Source: Shinisaurus crocodilurus | Lineage: Eukaryota > Chordata > Lepidosauria > Squamata > Shinisauridae | Assembly: GCA_021292165.1 (NCBI GenBank) | Contig: CM037877.1 | Coordinates: 108,995,858 to 109,059,857, forward strand | Direction of reading: 5' to 3' | Length of the DNA stretch: 64,000 bases | Shown here: piece by piece, positions 12,128-22,896 of the stretch | Layout of the letters: every line of letters starts with the position of its first letter | Numbering within the stretch: the first letter of the stretch is position 1 | Notes under the pieces: model-generated | What the model was told of the DNA's origin: nothing | What the model saw: only the letters and a program-made list of their open reading frames with translations | Databases searched by the model: none | Position numbers and translations under genes: made by a program

Positions 12128-12264
12128 AGGTGTGGGCAGAAAGTGGATCTCTAGATGTTTGGGATTTCAACTCTCAGCATTCCCGGCGATTGGCCATGCT
12201 GGAAGGGGCTTCTGGGAGTTGAAGTCTAGATCATCTGGAGATCTACCTTCTGCCTACCCCTGCT
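12128..12264. repeat. Palindromic MITE family copy, bladed ends
   Basis: Ends ggtgtgggcagaaagtgg and ccttctgcctacccctg, with the internal gggatttcaactctcagc core. Its ends resemble those of the 36,685-37,145 element. Confidence 0.7.
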
Positions 12265-12833
12265 CTGGGGGACCCCCAATGGCCTTGTAAGGCCCATGGG
12301 CCTACTATCTGGCAGCCTTATTTTAGCCATTGCACAGCCTCTTCATTCCTTTATCATTTTTACTATTTGAACGACACTTTTTGTAGAAAGTGTTTTTAAA
12401 TTTTTGCCCATTTCCCCCTCCTAACAACTACGGTACATCTGAGCTAATCACTACTATTTCCACTCTTCCATAACGAACTGAGGGCCAAAGTGACTTGCCC
12501 AGAAATCCTGGCTCTGACATGGTCCATTTCCGCCTCTTGACTTTGCCTAAGGGCTCCTTTCTGCATTCAGCTGGTGTCTGGCAGCTGCTGAAGTGCCTGC
12601 TCCTCCTGTGCTGGAGGAGCTGGTACTAGGACACCTTCTTAATACCAGTGTTGCCCAGTTTCCGTAAGGGGTGTTGCTGGTATGGAGAGGAACCACTAGG
12701 TGAGCTTTTTTTCCATGTGGCCTCCAGCTCCCATGGTACCAGAGTAATGAAAGGTGGGGGTCTTTGGAGTAAATAATTATTTTAATGCCTATTTAGGATC
12801 TAGATCTATTTTTTTCCCCTTTGACATTCTAGG

Positions 12834-12961
12834 ATAGCCTTCCTGAAGCTGGTCCCTTCCAGATATGTTGGATTGCAATTCCCATCATTCACAGCTAGCA
12901 TGGCCAATGATGGGAGTTACAGTCCAACACACCTGAAAGGCACCAGTTGGGGAAGGCTGTT
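12834..12961. repeat. Palindromic MITE family copy
   Basis: Ends agccttcctgaagctgg and ttggggaaggctgt, with the core ggattgcaattcccatcat. Confidence 0.8.
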
Positions 12962-14044
12962 GTAGGAGACGGCATCAACTAATAACTTGATTCCTTCTCC
13001 CCCCCCCAAGACTGTTCTCTTCGCCCACACCCTCCATGACAAAATTCAAGTATGTTGTTAAATACTCCCGAAAAGATTTCATCCTCAAGTAACCTCCAGC
13101 GGCTCTAGCCCAGCTTTCTCCTCAAGCCCTCTGGTGACAGTGATTATTTTGCTTGTAAAACAAAAACTACAGGGAACATGTAACCAGAGAACTGGGCTAC
13201 AGAGCATTGACCGACAGTAACCCCTGCGCCTTTGAGAAGAAAAGGAAGTGTTTCTTTCTTCCTCCTTCGTAACTCTTTGACCAGACTGGTGTCCTGCCAA
13301 GTCAAGTCTGAATAACACAATAGTAACGCTGAACAGCATAAAGGAAAGGAGTGAGTGAGAAGATGGCCCTTCACAACATGCCGTATCTCTGCCTTCTTCT
13401 TTCTCCCCCATGCCCCTATCCTTCCATCTCTGTGGAGATTTATGGAGTTCTCCTTCCAGCCCTCTTGCTACTCTGAGTGTTTCCTGCAAGCAGTCGAGCT
13501 AATTAAAATTTTGAAAATATCAGATGGCCTCTCACAAAGCAGCATCTGCTGCCTTCTTTGGGCTCTGACAGTGTGACGGAATGTGAACTGCTGAGGCAAC
13601 AGTGCATTGTTGCCTCTTTGTCTCAGAAGCAGTGGTCTGCTGCCAGCTACCAGTGGATGAAGCCTTAGCAGCCATGTTGGTTCCACAGCTTTTTTGAACT
13701 GAGGACTTTTAAAGTGCAGGATTAAAGCTTTTGAGTCACACTGGTCTCCTTCTCAGGATGGATGGGGTAGTGGTGAGGTGTGTCCATCCATAATTATGTG
13801 TAGAGCATATAATTTTGGCCACTGGTTTTCAAAGTGTATTCCAGGGAACTTTGGGGTTCCTTTGATGATTATTAGAGGCTTCTCAATATGATAGTTGATA
13901 ATGGTGGGTAATGTTCCCTGAAAGATAGCTTGCCCACTACTGTCAAGCAGTGCTCAAATTATGGGGGGAAAGGTAGTGGGACCCTTAATAAAATCCACAA
14001 GCCTGACCGACTCCTCTGAAGTCTACCCAAATCATGCCACCCTA

Positions 14045-14333
14045 GAGCCTTCTAAAAACAGTAGCTAAGGGAGCCATCACAAAAGCTAAGGGGGGGGGGT
14101 CTAGCTGCCCCCCCCCCATTATTCTCTGGCCTCCTTGTAATTCAAGCACTGAACATGGGTGAAGTAATGCAGAGCTAAAGACATGACTGCCATCCTCAGT
14201 CGGAATCATAGCCACAGAGGGATATAGTGGCAAGATCCAGGCCAGGGGGGCATTGGGTAGAGATAGGGGACAAAGCATACTGCCAGAGTCTTCTAAAGCA
14301 GTACCTAGGGGGCCCATCACAAAAGGCTTGGGG
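14045..14333 (+). repeat. Diverged tandem duplication (period about 240 bp)
   Basis: Two copies of a unit containing agagncttctaaa, then gcccatcacaaaag and a G-run, start near 14,045 and 14,285. They lie about 500 bp before exon 6. No function is apparent. Confidence 0.6.
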
Positions 14334-14853
14334 AGAGGGCTGGGTCCCTTCTACTCTCCCTGTGATTGAGGCACTGTACCAAACTCTTTCTGCTATCCAG
14401 CAGTGCAGGATGTTCAATATGTTGTAAGGTTGAACTGACTAACTCACATGGGAAGCCAGAGCAACACCCATAAAGTATGAGTGGCGGCAGCTGGAAGGGA
14501 AGCAGCACCTTTCTCCACCCATGTATGGGCCTAAGTATTTTCTACTCCTGTGCTGGAGCAGTGGGCTGAGGGTTCCAGCCAATGGGTTCATCTCTACTAC
14601 AAAGTTTATATAACTTTTATTCCAGTTTTAACTGTCATGACTTTCCCTGAACCTCCCTGGTTGTAGCAGTTTGGTAAGGACACTGCCTCCACCCTCCTTA
14701 CAGAAATATAGTCCCCAGAGTTCTGCATGACTGTTAAACTAGCTTGATACTGTAATATAGGCATTCCACCTATGGTTTTTTATTTGATAATAGTACTGTA
14801 GATAGATATATAGATATAGATATAAAGAATGTGGTTTCCTTATCGCCTGACAG

Positions 14854-14975
14854 ATGTGAAAGTCCAGGATTTCTTGGCTGCCAACGAGACTTTCTCTGAC
14901 TTCCTCCGTCACAATGCTTCCCTACCGCAGTTTGTTGTAGATGAAATCCTGAATGCTGAGGTCAACCTCCAACAG
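14854..14975 (+). CDS. ABCA1: ABCA1 exon 6 (extracellular domain 1)
   Basis: First ABCA1 exon in the window. The first two bases complete a split Asn codon, then 40 codons follow, starting VKVQDFLAANETF. The acceptor is cag and the donor gtaagaag. The length of 122 bp equals human exon 6 as I recall it. It encodes part of the large N-terminal extracellular domain of the ABCA1 lipid exporter, which loads phospholipid and cholesterol onto apoA-I at the plasma membrane. Two N-glycosylation sequons (NET, NAS) are visible. The sequence is clearly ABCA1-like but diverged, as usual for this part of the protein. ABCA7 and ABCA4 are less likely because later exons match ABCA1 specifically. Confidence 0.95.
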
Positions 14976-15176
14976 GTAAGAAGCATCCATCCTCATGTAT
15001 AATATAAATTGTAAACAGTAAGCAAGGAGGAGCACTTAGTGAGATGTTGTTGGACTATAAGTCTCATCATCCCCAATCAACATGACCAATGGTTGGGGTG
15101 ATGGGAGTTGTAGTTCACCAACCCCAGGATTGATTTATGGATGGCATTTGGTAACCTCTAGTCAAATGTTTTCTAG

Positions 15177-15368
15177 GTCATTTCCTCTGGCTACCGGATG
15201 AGTGTGAAAGACCTTTGCAATTCAACCAAGTTATCAAAGTTCATCACCATCCAAAACCCAATGTTAGATGCGGTCGCTCATGCCTTGGTTTGCTCCATGC
15301 CTAAGGAAAAACTCGCTTCTGCAGAGAGGGTGTTTCAGGATAATATAGATGCGCTGAAGCCAATCATG
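15177..15368 (+). CDS. ABCA1: ABCA1 exon 7 (extracellular domain 1, five codons longer than human)
   Basis: 64 codons in phase 0, from VISSGYRMSV to NIDALKPIM. The acceptor is ttctag and the donor gtgagt. The motif PKEKLASAERV aligns with the human PREKLAAAERV segment, which fixes identity and frame. Human exon 7 is 177 bp as I recall, so this copy carries about five extra codons between the LCNST motif and CSMPKEK. It belongs to the variable part of extracellular domain 1, where human R219K lies. An N-S-T sequon is present. The intron before it is only 201 bp. Confidence 0.95.
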
Positions 15369-16489
15369 GTGAGTATGCTGGCTTTAGCATTTTTATTTGT
15401 ATTTTCCAAGGTATAGTCCCAGGATTAAGCAAGTATAGTCCCAGAATATTGTGGCATGAGATATGTATAATACAGCACACAGTGGGGCAAAAAACAAAAA
15501 CACACACCATACCACCAACACCATCAACACACACACCTTCCACATTACTTTATTTTTCATGGATTTCTGGAGACCTCTGACCAAAGATTTGGCTAGGATC
15601 CCCTCCCCTTCTCCTGGACATATGCAGTTCTCTGATTTAGCTGTTCTCTGTTCCAGTTTTTCTTCTCTCCAGCTTCTGCCGCTGCTCTTCCCCTCTCTCC
15701 CTTCCTCTTCTGAAACACTTCTTCTCCCAACCATCATTCCCTAAGCTCCCTTGCTCCCCTTAGCATGCTGTCTTCTCAGACCACTAGTGGTTGATTTCAT
15801 GCTTGGCACATGCTTCTTCTACCCTTCCTTTCCTAAAGCTTCTCTGCCTGCCCTGCCTCTCTAAGCTCTGAGCAGCTTACTCAGTGGCAGCCAGACCCCT
15901 TTTCCCTGCCTCAACTCTCTGTGACATCAGGATAGCTCAGCCAATCAGTGCCACAACCTACCCTGCCTGCATTACAATATAAATGTGAGGTTTAATAAGG
16001 AACATCTATTAGCTACCATGATGAATCTGTGGTCAGAGTTGCCAGCTGCCAGCTCAAAGTTTTATAAGCTGGTATTTAGATACATCTCAGTCTTCAACAG
16101 CCATCTACAGCCAATGTTGCTGTTCAGTCTGATCCAGCAGTGGAGAAATAGGAGAAGAGTGAATTTGCTACTATTCTGAGCAGCATCCTATGGATCATGA
16201 GTCATGGATAATCTGGCCATCGGTCTGATTAGGAGATTTGTATTCTGCTTTGGCAGGGAGGGTGGTATTAAAGGAGAACATTGCTTGTGTGATAGTCTGT
16301 TGTTCACTGACTTGAGATAATTTGTTCCCTGATGCAAGCCAAAGCATTTTGGGGGTGCTTGGACTTGAATGGGCATAAGCCCTGCTCCTGTTGGAGATGA
16401 AAACTGCTAGAACTATTTTGTTGATGTGCATTAATGCAGCGGCCTGCATTTTTGGGACTCTCCTTAGAGACGTGGCTACGGGGATGTGG

Positions 16490-16705
16490 TAAATTGTTTT
16501 AGCAGTCGTGTTTTATTAACTTGTTTTAGTTTTTTGTGATATTTTAAAAATTGGTTTAAATTTTTTATAATGTTTTTATTGCTTATATTTAACTGCATTT
16601 TATTGTATTTTTTTAAGTGATTGTTGTACACCGCCCAGAGAGCTTTGGCTATTGGGCGGTATAGAAAATGAATGAATGAATGAATGAATAAATAAAATAA
16701 CGGCA
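16490..16705 (+). mobile_element. LINE 3' tail with (AATG)n end
   Basis: T-rich sequence followed by cgcccagagagctttggct, attgggcggtatagaaa and (tgaa)n. It shares its 3' end with the fragments at 22,540-22,733 and 29,848-30,110. Confidence 0.6.
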
Positions 16706-16714
16706 TTCATGTTG

Positions 16715-16822
16715 GATGCCTTCCCCAACCTGGTGCCCTCCAGCAGGCCATTGGCCATGCTGACGGGAGTTGATGGAGATTGTAGTCTAGCACAGCTGGA
16801 GGGCACCAGGTTGGGGGAGACT
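16715..16822. repeat. Palindromic MITE family copy
   Basis: Ends ccttccccaacctggtgcc and ggcaccaggttgggggaga. Part of the left arm is deleted. Confidence 0.8.
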
Positions 16823-18999
16823 ATGGGAACCAATAAAGCATCTTGCCTGTGCAACATACAATGGTGGCTGGCATATAAAGACCAGATGTTTCTTAACTAT
16901 TACTAGTTTTCATGGAACTGCCTGGCCTTATATATTTTACTTTGTCATTTGTTTGTTTGTAAAAAAATAATAATTTCCCCAGTTCCCAGCCTTCAGCCCA
17001 AGAGACCCTCAGAGTGGCCTGCGTGGGAATTAAAAATAGAGGACAGTCAAGCAACAAGCAGGAAAGCAGATAGAATTCCAGTACTGAATCTAATTTCAAA
17101 TCAATCAGTCTAAAAGGACTGGGGAAATTTAAAAAAAAAAGTATTTACCTGGCACCAAAAAGCAAAGAAAGACAGTGCCAGGTGAGTTCGTCTGGTGAGG
17201 GAGTTCCAAAGGCAGGGCCTTTTGAGTGGTGGTGACCCATCTCTGGTCACCGCCTGCCTTACTTTAGGTGGCAAGGGGCCTCAGAAAAGGGCCTGTGAGG
17301 ATGATTTCAATACTTGGTCAGGTTCATGCAGGAATACATTGCATCACTTACACTTAAGGAGCCAATCATTGGCAGGGGGGGGGGCTTAGCTGTATGTACA
17401 TTTTAAAGAACTCCTAAACTGCATCCTCCCAATCCACTATACCACCATTTGCAATTTGGTGGTGTCATAGTACTATGAGAAAAAGTGGGTGGGGGGCTCT
17501 TAAATTTCCTCCTGGGGGGGGTGTCTCTTCTGCACCTTTCTACTGCCACACCCACCCAAAGAGCCCTGAGGTGGCGATACCATAGCAGAGAATCTTCTTT
17601 CCTTTCTTGTTGGGTACATACATACATACAGCCCTGCTTAAGCAATATATGCTTTCCTAGTGTTTGAAGAGAAAGGCCAAATAGCACCTGAGCCTGACCC
17701 CACACTTGGTTAATAATTGTACTATTGATAATTGAGGGTGTTGTGTTAGGTGTTTACAGCTTATGTAGGGCAGGGTGACAATTCAACCCTAAAAAGGGGG
17801 GGACACCAACCATAACAAATAAATTAAACTATAAATCTACTAGTTCAGAAGGTAATACAAGTTGAAATAATAATACAATGCATTTCACCACCACCGTCGT
17901 CATTAAAAGTTGCATTGTAACAAACCACTCTTGGTTGCAACCTATCTTTCCAGCAGGAAAATAAAAGAAAAGTTTTTGAGAATCTTTAAGTGAAACCTCA
18001 CACCTCTTAAGGCTCCTTTGTGTACTTTCAACACTACAATCAGAGTTACAGGATTTTTAACTAAAACAAAACTACGGCCAGCCACTGAAAAACAGTAAGA
18101 CATGTGGCACAAAAAATGTACATGTTGGATACAAAAAGAATAGTGTTTAAGCAAAATTAATTAGGTTGCAACCCAGAGTGGTTTGTTTGATTGTAATTTG
18201 GGGGAAAGTTAAGCATTTTGACTTCTGAGCAAGCAGAGCTTTGGTCTAATTTGCTGAATATAAATCCTTTTCTATCAACCGTATTATGAGTGAGAGGCAG
18301 AGTTGGATGCCAGAGATAAAGAAGCTCAGCTTGCAGCTCCTGATAAGCTTCTTTCTGATCAGCAAAAGAAATTTGGGGAAATCTCTGACGGTGTTGCAAG
18401 TCAGCATGGTGTTTCTTGAGAAACAAGTACTGTGGCAAACACTGGTGTGTGTGCGTTCATGCGTGTGTGTGTGTGTGTGTGTGTGTTTGCGTTTGCCTGT
18501 CTCTCTGTCTGATGCCTGACACTTTTGAAGCTAAGGCAATCATCCCCACTAATACCATTCCACACTTTCTAAGGAAAAGTAGAATATAAGTATTGTACCT
18601 AAATTAATAAATACGATGTCTCAGCTTTCTGGCAGGGGGTGATGGGAGTTGTAGTCCAGCACACCTGAAGGGCCCCAGGGTTGGGGAAGGCTGCTCTAGA
18701 CTAAGGGAGGAAGGGAAGAAGAAAGATATTAAAGCAGGGAGAGCAGCCTTGGTGAGTCAGATCTACGGCCCACAGTCAGGCATCTGTGGCTGCTTGTGTA
18801 ATATATTCCAAATTTTACAATGGTTACGCTTTACCAAACGCAATACTGGAAAGGAGGAATGGAAATTACTCTGAGTCATGAGTTGTTTGTAGCCATTTCC
18901 TAATCTTTCATTTCCAGCCTCAGTACAAATGCTGATTGGGGGTAGGGGGCAGCAATAGGTGGGGTGTGTGTGATGATAATGATAATAATAATAATGTGG

Positions 19000-19000
<1 letters not shown>

Positions 19001-19045
<45 letters not shown>
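19001..19045 (+). repeat. (GAT)15 microsatellite
   Basis: 15 uninterrupted GAT units, ending one base before the TA target site of MITE copy 2. Confidence 0.95.
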
Positions 19046-19046
19046 A

Positions 19047-19294
19047 CAGTCATGCCTTGGATTGAGAGCATAATTCGTTCCGGAAACGTGCTTGTAATCC
19101 AAAACACTCTTATATCAAAACGAAATTCCCCCAAAAATTTGTACACAGATTTTTAATTTAAGCCGTACTACAGTACTTGTATTGCAAGACGTCGCTTGTA
19201 TATCAAGTCAAATTTTTTAAAATAAATATTTAAAAATTTGCTTGTCTTGCAAAACACTCTCAAACCAAGTTACTTGCAATCCAAGGTATTACTG
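19047..19294 (-). mobile_element. Tc1/mariner-like MITE, copy 2
   Basis: 248 bp, inverted relative to copy 1, flanked by TA. It directly abuts a (GAT)15 run (19,001-19,045) and lies 102 bp upstream of the CTG tract. Confidence 0.85.
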
Positions 19295-19395
19295 TAATTG
19301 CTTATGCATTCATTTTCTGCTTTTCAACCAAGATTCTCTCTCAAATGGCTTACAACAATTAAAATCCACCATGCATCCCCAGTCCTCCTGTTCCA

Positions 19396-19396
<1 letters not shown>

Positions 19397-19466
<70 letters not shown>

Positions 19467-19495
19467 TCCTCCTCCTCCTCCTCCTCCTCCTCCTC
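19397..19495 (+). repeat. (CTG)22(CTC)11 microsatellite in intron 7
   Basis: 22 uninterrupted CTG units (19,397-19,462), directly followed by 11 CTC units (19,463-19,495). Intronic on the ABCA1 strand. Apparent poly-Leu, poly-Ser and poly-Arg frames here are artefacts. Confidence 0.95.
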
Positions 19496-19596
19496 AGTTT
19501 GTGTGGTCTTAAGCTCACACTCCTATTTGCCTTGGATTGGCCATAACCAGGGCCCATATGTGATTTAAGGGCTGCCAGTTGCTGATCTTGAATGTA

Positions 19597-19878
19597 CAGT
19601 AATACCTTGGATTGCAAGCATAATTCGTTCCGGAAACGTGCTTGTAATCCAAAGCACTTGTATATCAAAGCAAAATTCCCCATAAGAAATTTGTACACAT
19701 ATTTTTAATTTAAGCTGCAATAAAGAATGATAGTGTAAAGTCTTCATTTTTCTTGACCGTACTACAGTACTTGTATTGCAAGACGTCGCTTGTTTATCAA
19801 GTCAAAATTTATTTAAAACATTTGCTTGTCTTGCAAAACGCTCTCAGACCAAGTTACTTGCAATCCAAGGTATTACTG
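19597..19878 (-). mobile_element. Tc1/mariner-like MITE, copy 3
   Basis: 282 bp, same orientation as copy 2 and flanked by TA. It carries an internal insertion of about 34 bp relative to copies 1 and 2. Confidence 0.85.
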
Positions 19879-20362
19879 TACATGTTTCCAGAAGTCAAAT
19901 ATAGGATATTCATCTGTCCCCACGCATCTAAACACTGCTCGTTTTAATACATGAACAATGAGGGGCTCTCAGTCTTATGAAGAACAGGGTAATAAATCTG
20001 CCATTTCCAAACAGCAGGTTGGTTATTTCAGATATCTGTCCTAGCTGTTGCAAACCACTCTAGTAGGCCAGTTGAGTGGGAAGAATCATGAACAATGAGA
20101 AAGCTGTATTAGATATTAGCAGAAAATCCTCATGAAAAGTTCTGATCCAGAAACTTTTACTGTATTGTGTGGGTGTCAATCTAAATGACAGTGGTGGTTG
20201 GTGGTTGTGATTCATGCTTCACACAAATACCACAATGCAAGTTGGAACAGTTTCAAAGCCCTTGTGTGTGTGTTTTCTAAATAATTTGGGCAACACTTCA
20301 TTGTTGGCATAGCATGAATGAAAATACTGAAAAATGCCAGCTGGGATGTATGTTAAACGCAG

Positions 20363-20550
20363 AAGGGCTGTCGCCCAGTGGAAGAGCACATGCTTTTCAC
20401 CCAGATGATCCCAGATTCAATCCCTGGCATCTGCAGACAGGGCTGGGATAGACCCTGATCAGAAACCTGAGAGCCATTGCCAGTCAGCATAGACAATACT
20501 GAGCGAGATGGGCCCACAGCCTGACTTGGTATAAGGTCGCTTCTTATGTT
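20363..20550 (+). mobile_element. tRNA-derived SINE, second family
   Basis: Head gcccagtggaagagcacatg, B-box-like gattcaatccctgg, then the cagtcagcatagacaatactg body and a tail ending ttcttatgttcttcttatg. Distinct from the Sauria family. Confidence 0.75.
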
Positions 20551-20796
20551 CTTCTTATGTTGCCCTCATATTGGGGTATGGGTTCTTGGGTTTTTTTGCT
20601 GCTTTGTCCCTGTAGCCCTATAAAAAGAGAGGATAAATATGTTGAATTCTAGAAGACAAAATCTAATCTGTAACTCCACACTGTGTAACCTGAATAAAAG
20701 TGCAAACATTAGGTATAGTTACAGATATATATGATGTACTTCTTTTTCCTTCTAGTCCCCAGGGTAAAGAAATCCAGCGAAACATCATATACTAGG

Positions 20797-20934
20797 CCAG
20801 GCATCCTGAACCTGGCACCCTCCAGATGTGTTGGACCGCAACATCCATTATCCTCAGCCAGCAACGCCAATAGCTGGAGACAATGGGGATTGTAGTCTAA
20901 CACATCTGGAGGGTTCCAGGTTCGGGAAGGCTGT
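20797..20934. repeat. Palindromic MITE family copy
   Basis: Ends aacctggcaccctccagatg and catctggagggttccaggtt, with a diverged core. Confidence 0.8.
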
Positions 20935-21374
20935 ACCAAGGGCTCTCTTTCATATGTCTTGGGTGGGGTGGTTGAGATTAAGTGAGGTGAAAAGGCCTAA
21001 TCTTGGGGACATTGCAACACACATACACAGAGTATTTTGCAGTTTTGTTGTGACTATTGTCTTTTTTATATCCCATTAGTAATTGTAGCTGTGTTAGCAG
21101 TGCAGGACAAAACAGTCACACTTCCTTGAAAGAAATGGATTTGTGCTTTTGGTAGGCTTGGCTAATACATAAGCCCAGCTCATGTACTTGCTCTTATAGC
21201 AATAAACAGATGTAGTGAGATATAGGCCTGAGATATAGGTGCTCATGAGGAATGATCAGAAACAAAGGGGGAATGGGGACTGCCCCACTGCTCTCATGGA
21301 AGGGAATCATTTTTGAGTGGATTGTGGCTTCAGTTTTTGACTTGTGATCCTTGAACTACACCCCCCACCCCTTT

Positions 21375-21609
21375 CTTTGGGTGCTTCCAGATAAGGCTTT
21401 TATAGCGCCATCCTGCTGCTTCTTTCAAAGAATTTTATTGGGGGTTCAGATGACATTGTCTTCCACTCCTAGCCCTCCAGTGTTTTCCCCACACTTCTTC
21501 CATCTTCTTTCTTACCACGTTAAGGAACACAAGATGGAACCGCGGGCGCTGTAAAATGCCATCATCTGACTGTTAGCAGTAGCAGCCTTCCATCTGGAAG
21601 CACCCTAAG
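21375..21609. mobile_element. MITE with GGTGCTTCCAGAT ends
   Basis: The inverted ends are gggtgcttccagat and atctggaagcaccc. A related left end with gggtgcttctagatgaggc lies at about 10,275. No clear target duplication was found. Confidence 0.65.
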
Positions 21610-21696
21610 TGTCCTTAAAATGATCATGTTGATTCCTGTTCTCTTCACCTTGTTATTTACAATGATGTAAAACTAAATCCCCATTTGTCATTCCAG

Positions 21697-21783
21697 AAAG
21701 GGATCACCTCCAATTCAACTTTGCAGGATCTTAAGGGAACCGTGGAGACTTTGATGGAGAGCCTCAAAAAGCTGCTTAGAGAG
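21697..21783 (+). CDS. ABCA1: ABCA1 exon 8 (extracellular domain 1)
   Basis: 29 codons in phase 0 (KGITSNSTLQDLKGTVETL to LKKLLRE). The acceptor is ttccag and the donor gtagga. It is two codons shorter than human exon 8 (93 bp as I recall) and is the least conserved exon in the window. The assignment rests on its position, phase, splice sites and the shared N-S-T followed by a helix ending L-x-E. No alternative short exon was found in the surrounding introns. Confidence 0.88.
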
Positions 21784-22141
21784 GTAGGATGTACCTTCCA
21801 TCTCTTTGCCTCCAGTCACTGATTCAATCATGCTGTATATTAAGATGTCCAAATTACTGTGATCTTGGGCAGTTCTGTTAAGTCAGTGGCCACATTGGCA
21901 CATCACGCTAAACCCATGGCTGCAGCGAGCCTCAGGTTTGTGCACTTCCCCCTCCATTCTTCTCCTAGCCGGAAGGAAGACATTGAAAGCATTTCCTTTC
22001 AGTTTTAGTTAACCATGACTTCCTGTTCCATCTGAACTGGGGATTGTGGTTTACATGAACTATGGTCAGTTTCAAAATAAACCAACTTCAAACCATGGAT
22101 TATCAACCTAGCGGGGTGTGTGTGTGTGTGTGTGTGTGTGT

Positions 22142-22480
22142 AGTGATGTCTCCAGATTTTTGAGGGCAAGACACCCTCAATGGGCCCCTTCCTTCAGCGA
22201 GCCTACCTTCTCACCACCATTGTCACCAGCTGCTATTACTCCTCATCCTCATTCTCACCATTGCTGCCACTTGCTTGACAGGCAGAGAGCCAGTGAGCAA
22301 GTAGGCCATGACATCTGCTGCTGCTCCTTTTCACCACCACTGTTGTCTGGGCCAGAGCATGAGGCAAGTGGACAAGCAGGTTGTAATGGTGGAGAGGAGC
22401 ATGTCCAGGGGGCTCTTGTCAGTGGGCCCCTGCTGGGGTGTAGGCCCTTGGCAGGTGCCCAACCATGCCTACTCTTGGTG
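22142..22480 (-). mobile_element. Dispersed DNA element, copy 2
   Basis: Inverted copy of 10,692-11,087, with gagccagtgagcaagtaggc and cttggcaggtgcccaacca as shared blocks. It is flanked on both sides by (GT)n runs. Confidence 0.6.
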
Positions 22481-22483
22481 CTA

Positions 22484-22516
<33 letters not shown>

Positions 22517-22539
22517 AGACACACACAGAGAGACCTGTT

Positions 22540-22733
22540 TTTAGCAGGTCTAGCTGTATTAACTTGTTTTAGTTATTTAAATTCAGTTTTCAAATTTTTG
22601 TAGTGAAATTTTATGAGTTTTTATTGTATTTGCATTTTGTACTGTATGTTATTGTATTCCACGAATTGTTGTAAAGGGCCCAGAGAGCTTCAGCTATTGG
22701 GCAGTATAGAAATGAAAGAAGAAATAATAATAA
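22540..22733 (+). mobile_element. LINE 3' tail, target of the LTR element
   Basis: Same 3' end as 16,490-16,705 (gagagcttcagctattggg). It ends in an AAT-rich run, into which the LTR element inserted. The 3' LTR flank continues with the AAT run (27,240-27,276). Confidence 0.6.
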
Positions 22734-22865
22734 TGTGGAGAAACGAGCCTTTGGGGGTACATACACACACCTCATGTGTGAACCGGCTGGGGTGGGGTGT
22801 GCATAGTTAGCGTGTAGAGAAAAGAGTTTTTTTAGGGTTCCTGCATGCATGCATGCAGGAACAAA

Positions 22866-22896
<31 letters not shown>

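Larger units (their letters stand above)
1..14853 (+). other. ABCA1: ABCA1 intron 5 (3' part)
   Basis: No ABCA1 exon upstream of exon 6 was recognised. The tract holds an L1 fragment (658-1469), a solo LTR (1708-2606), three large foldback elements, a Tc1/mariner-like MITE, a Sauria SINE, small hAT-like MITEs and several copies of a palindromic repeat. Nothing recognisable was found in about 3,100-4,300, 4,500-5,900, 9,190-10,260, 11,100-12,100 and 13,000-14,000. Short reading frames there look like chance. Confidence 0.8.
15369..21696 (+). other. ABCA1: ABCA1 intron 7
   Basis: 6.3 kb intron. It contains a LINE 3' tail near 16,490-16,700, palindromic repeats at 16,715 and 20,797, a (TG)n run near 18,463, two direct Tc1/mariner-like MITEs flanking a CTG/CTC tract (19,047-19,878), a tRNA-derived SINE at 20,363 and a MITE with GGTGCTTCCAGAT ends at 21,375. 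Nothing was recognised in 15,400-16,450 or 17,350-18,440. Confidence 0.8.

Noticed and set aside
1..14853. ABCA1 exons 1-5
   Set aside because: No frame resembling the N-terminal membrane helix or the early extracellular domain was found. They probably lie upstream of the window.
19298..19698. Open frames with long poly-Leu, poly-Cys, poly-Ser and poly-Arg runs
   Set aside because: They are translations of the CTG/CTC microsatellite in all frames and lie in an ABCA1 intron without splice support.
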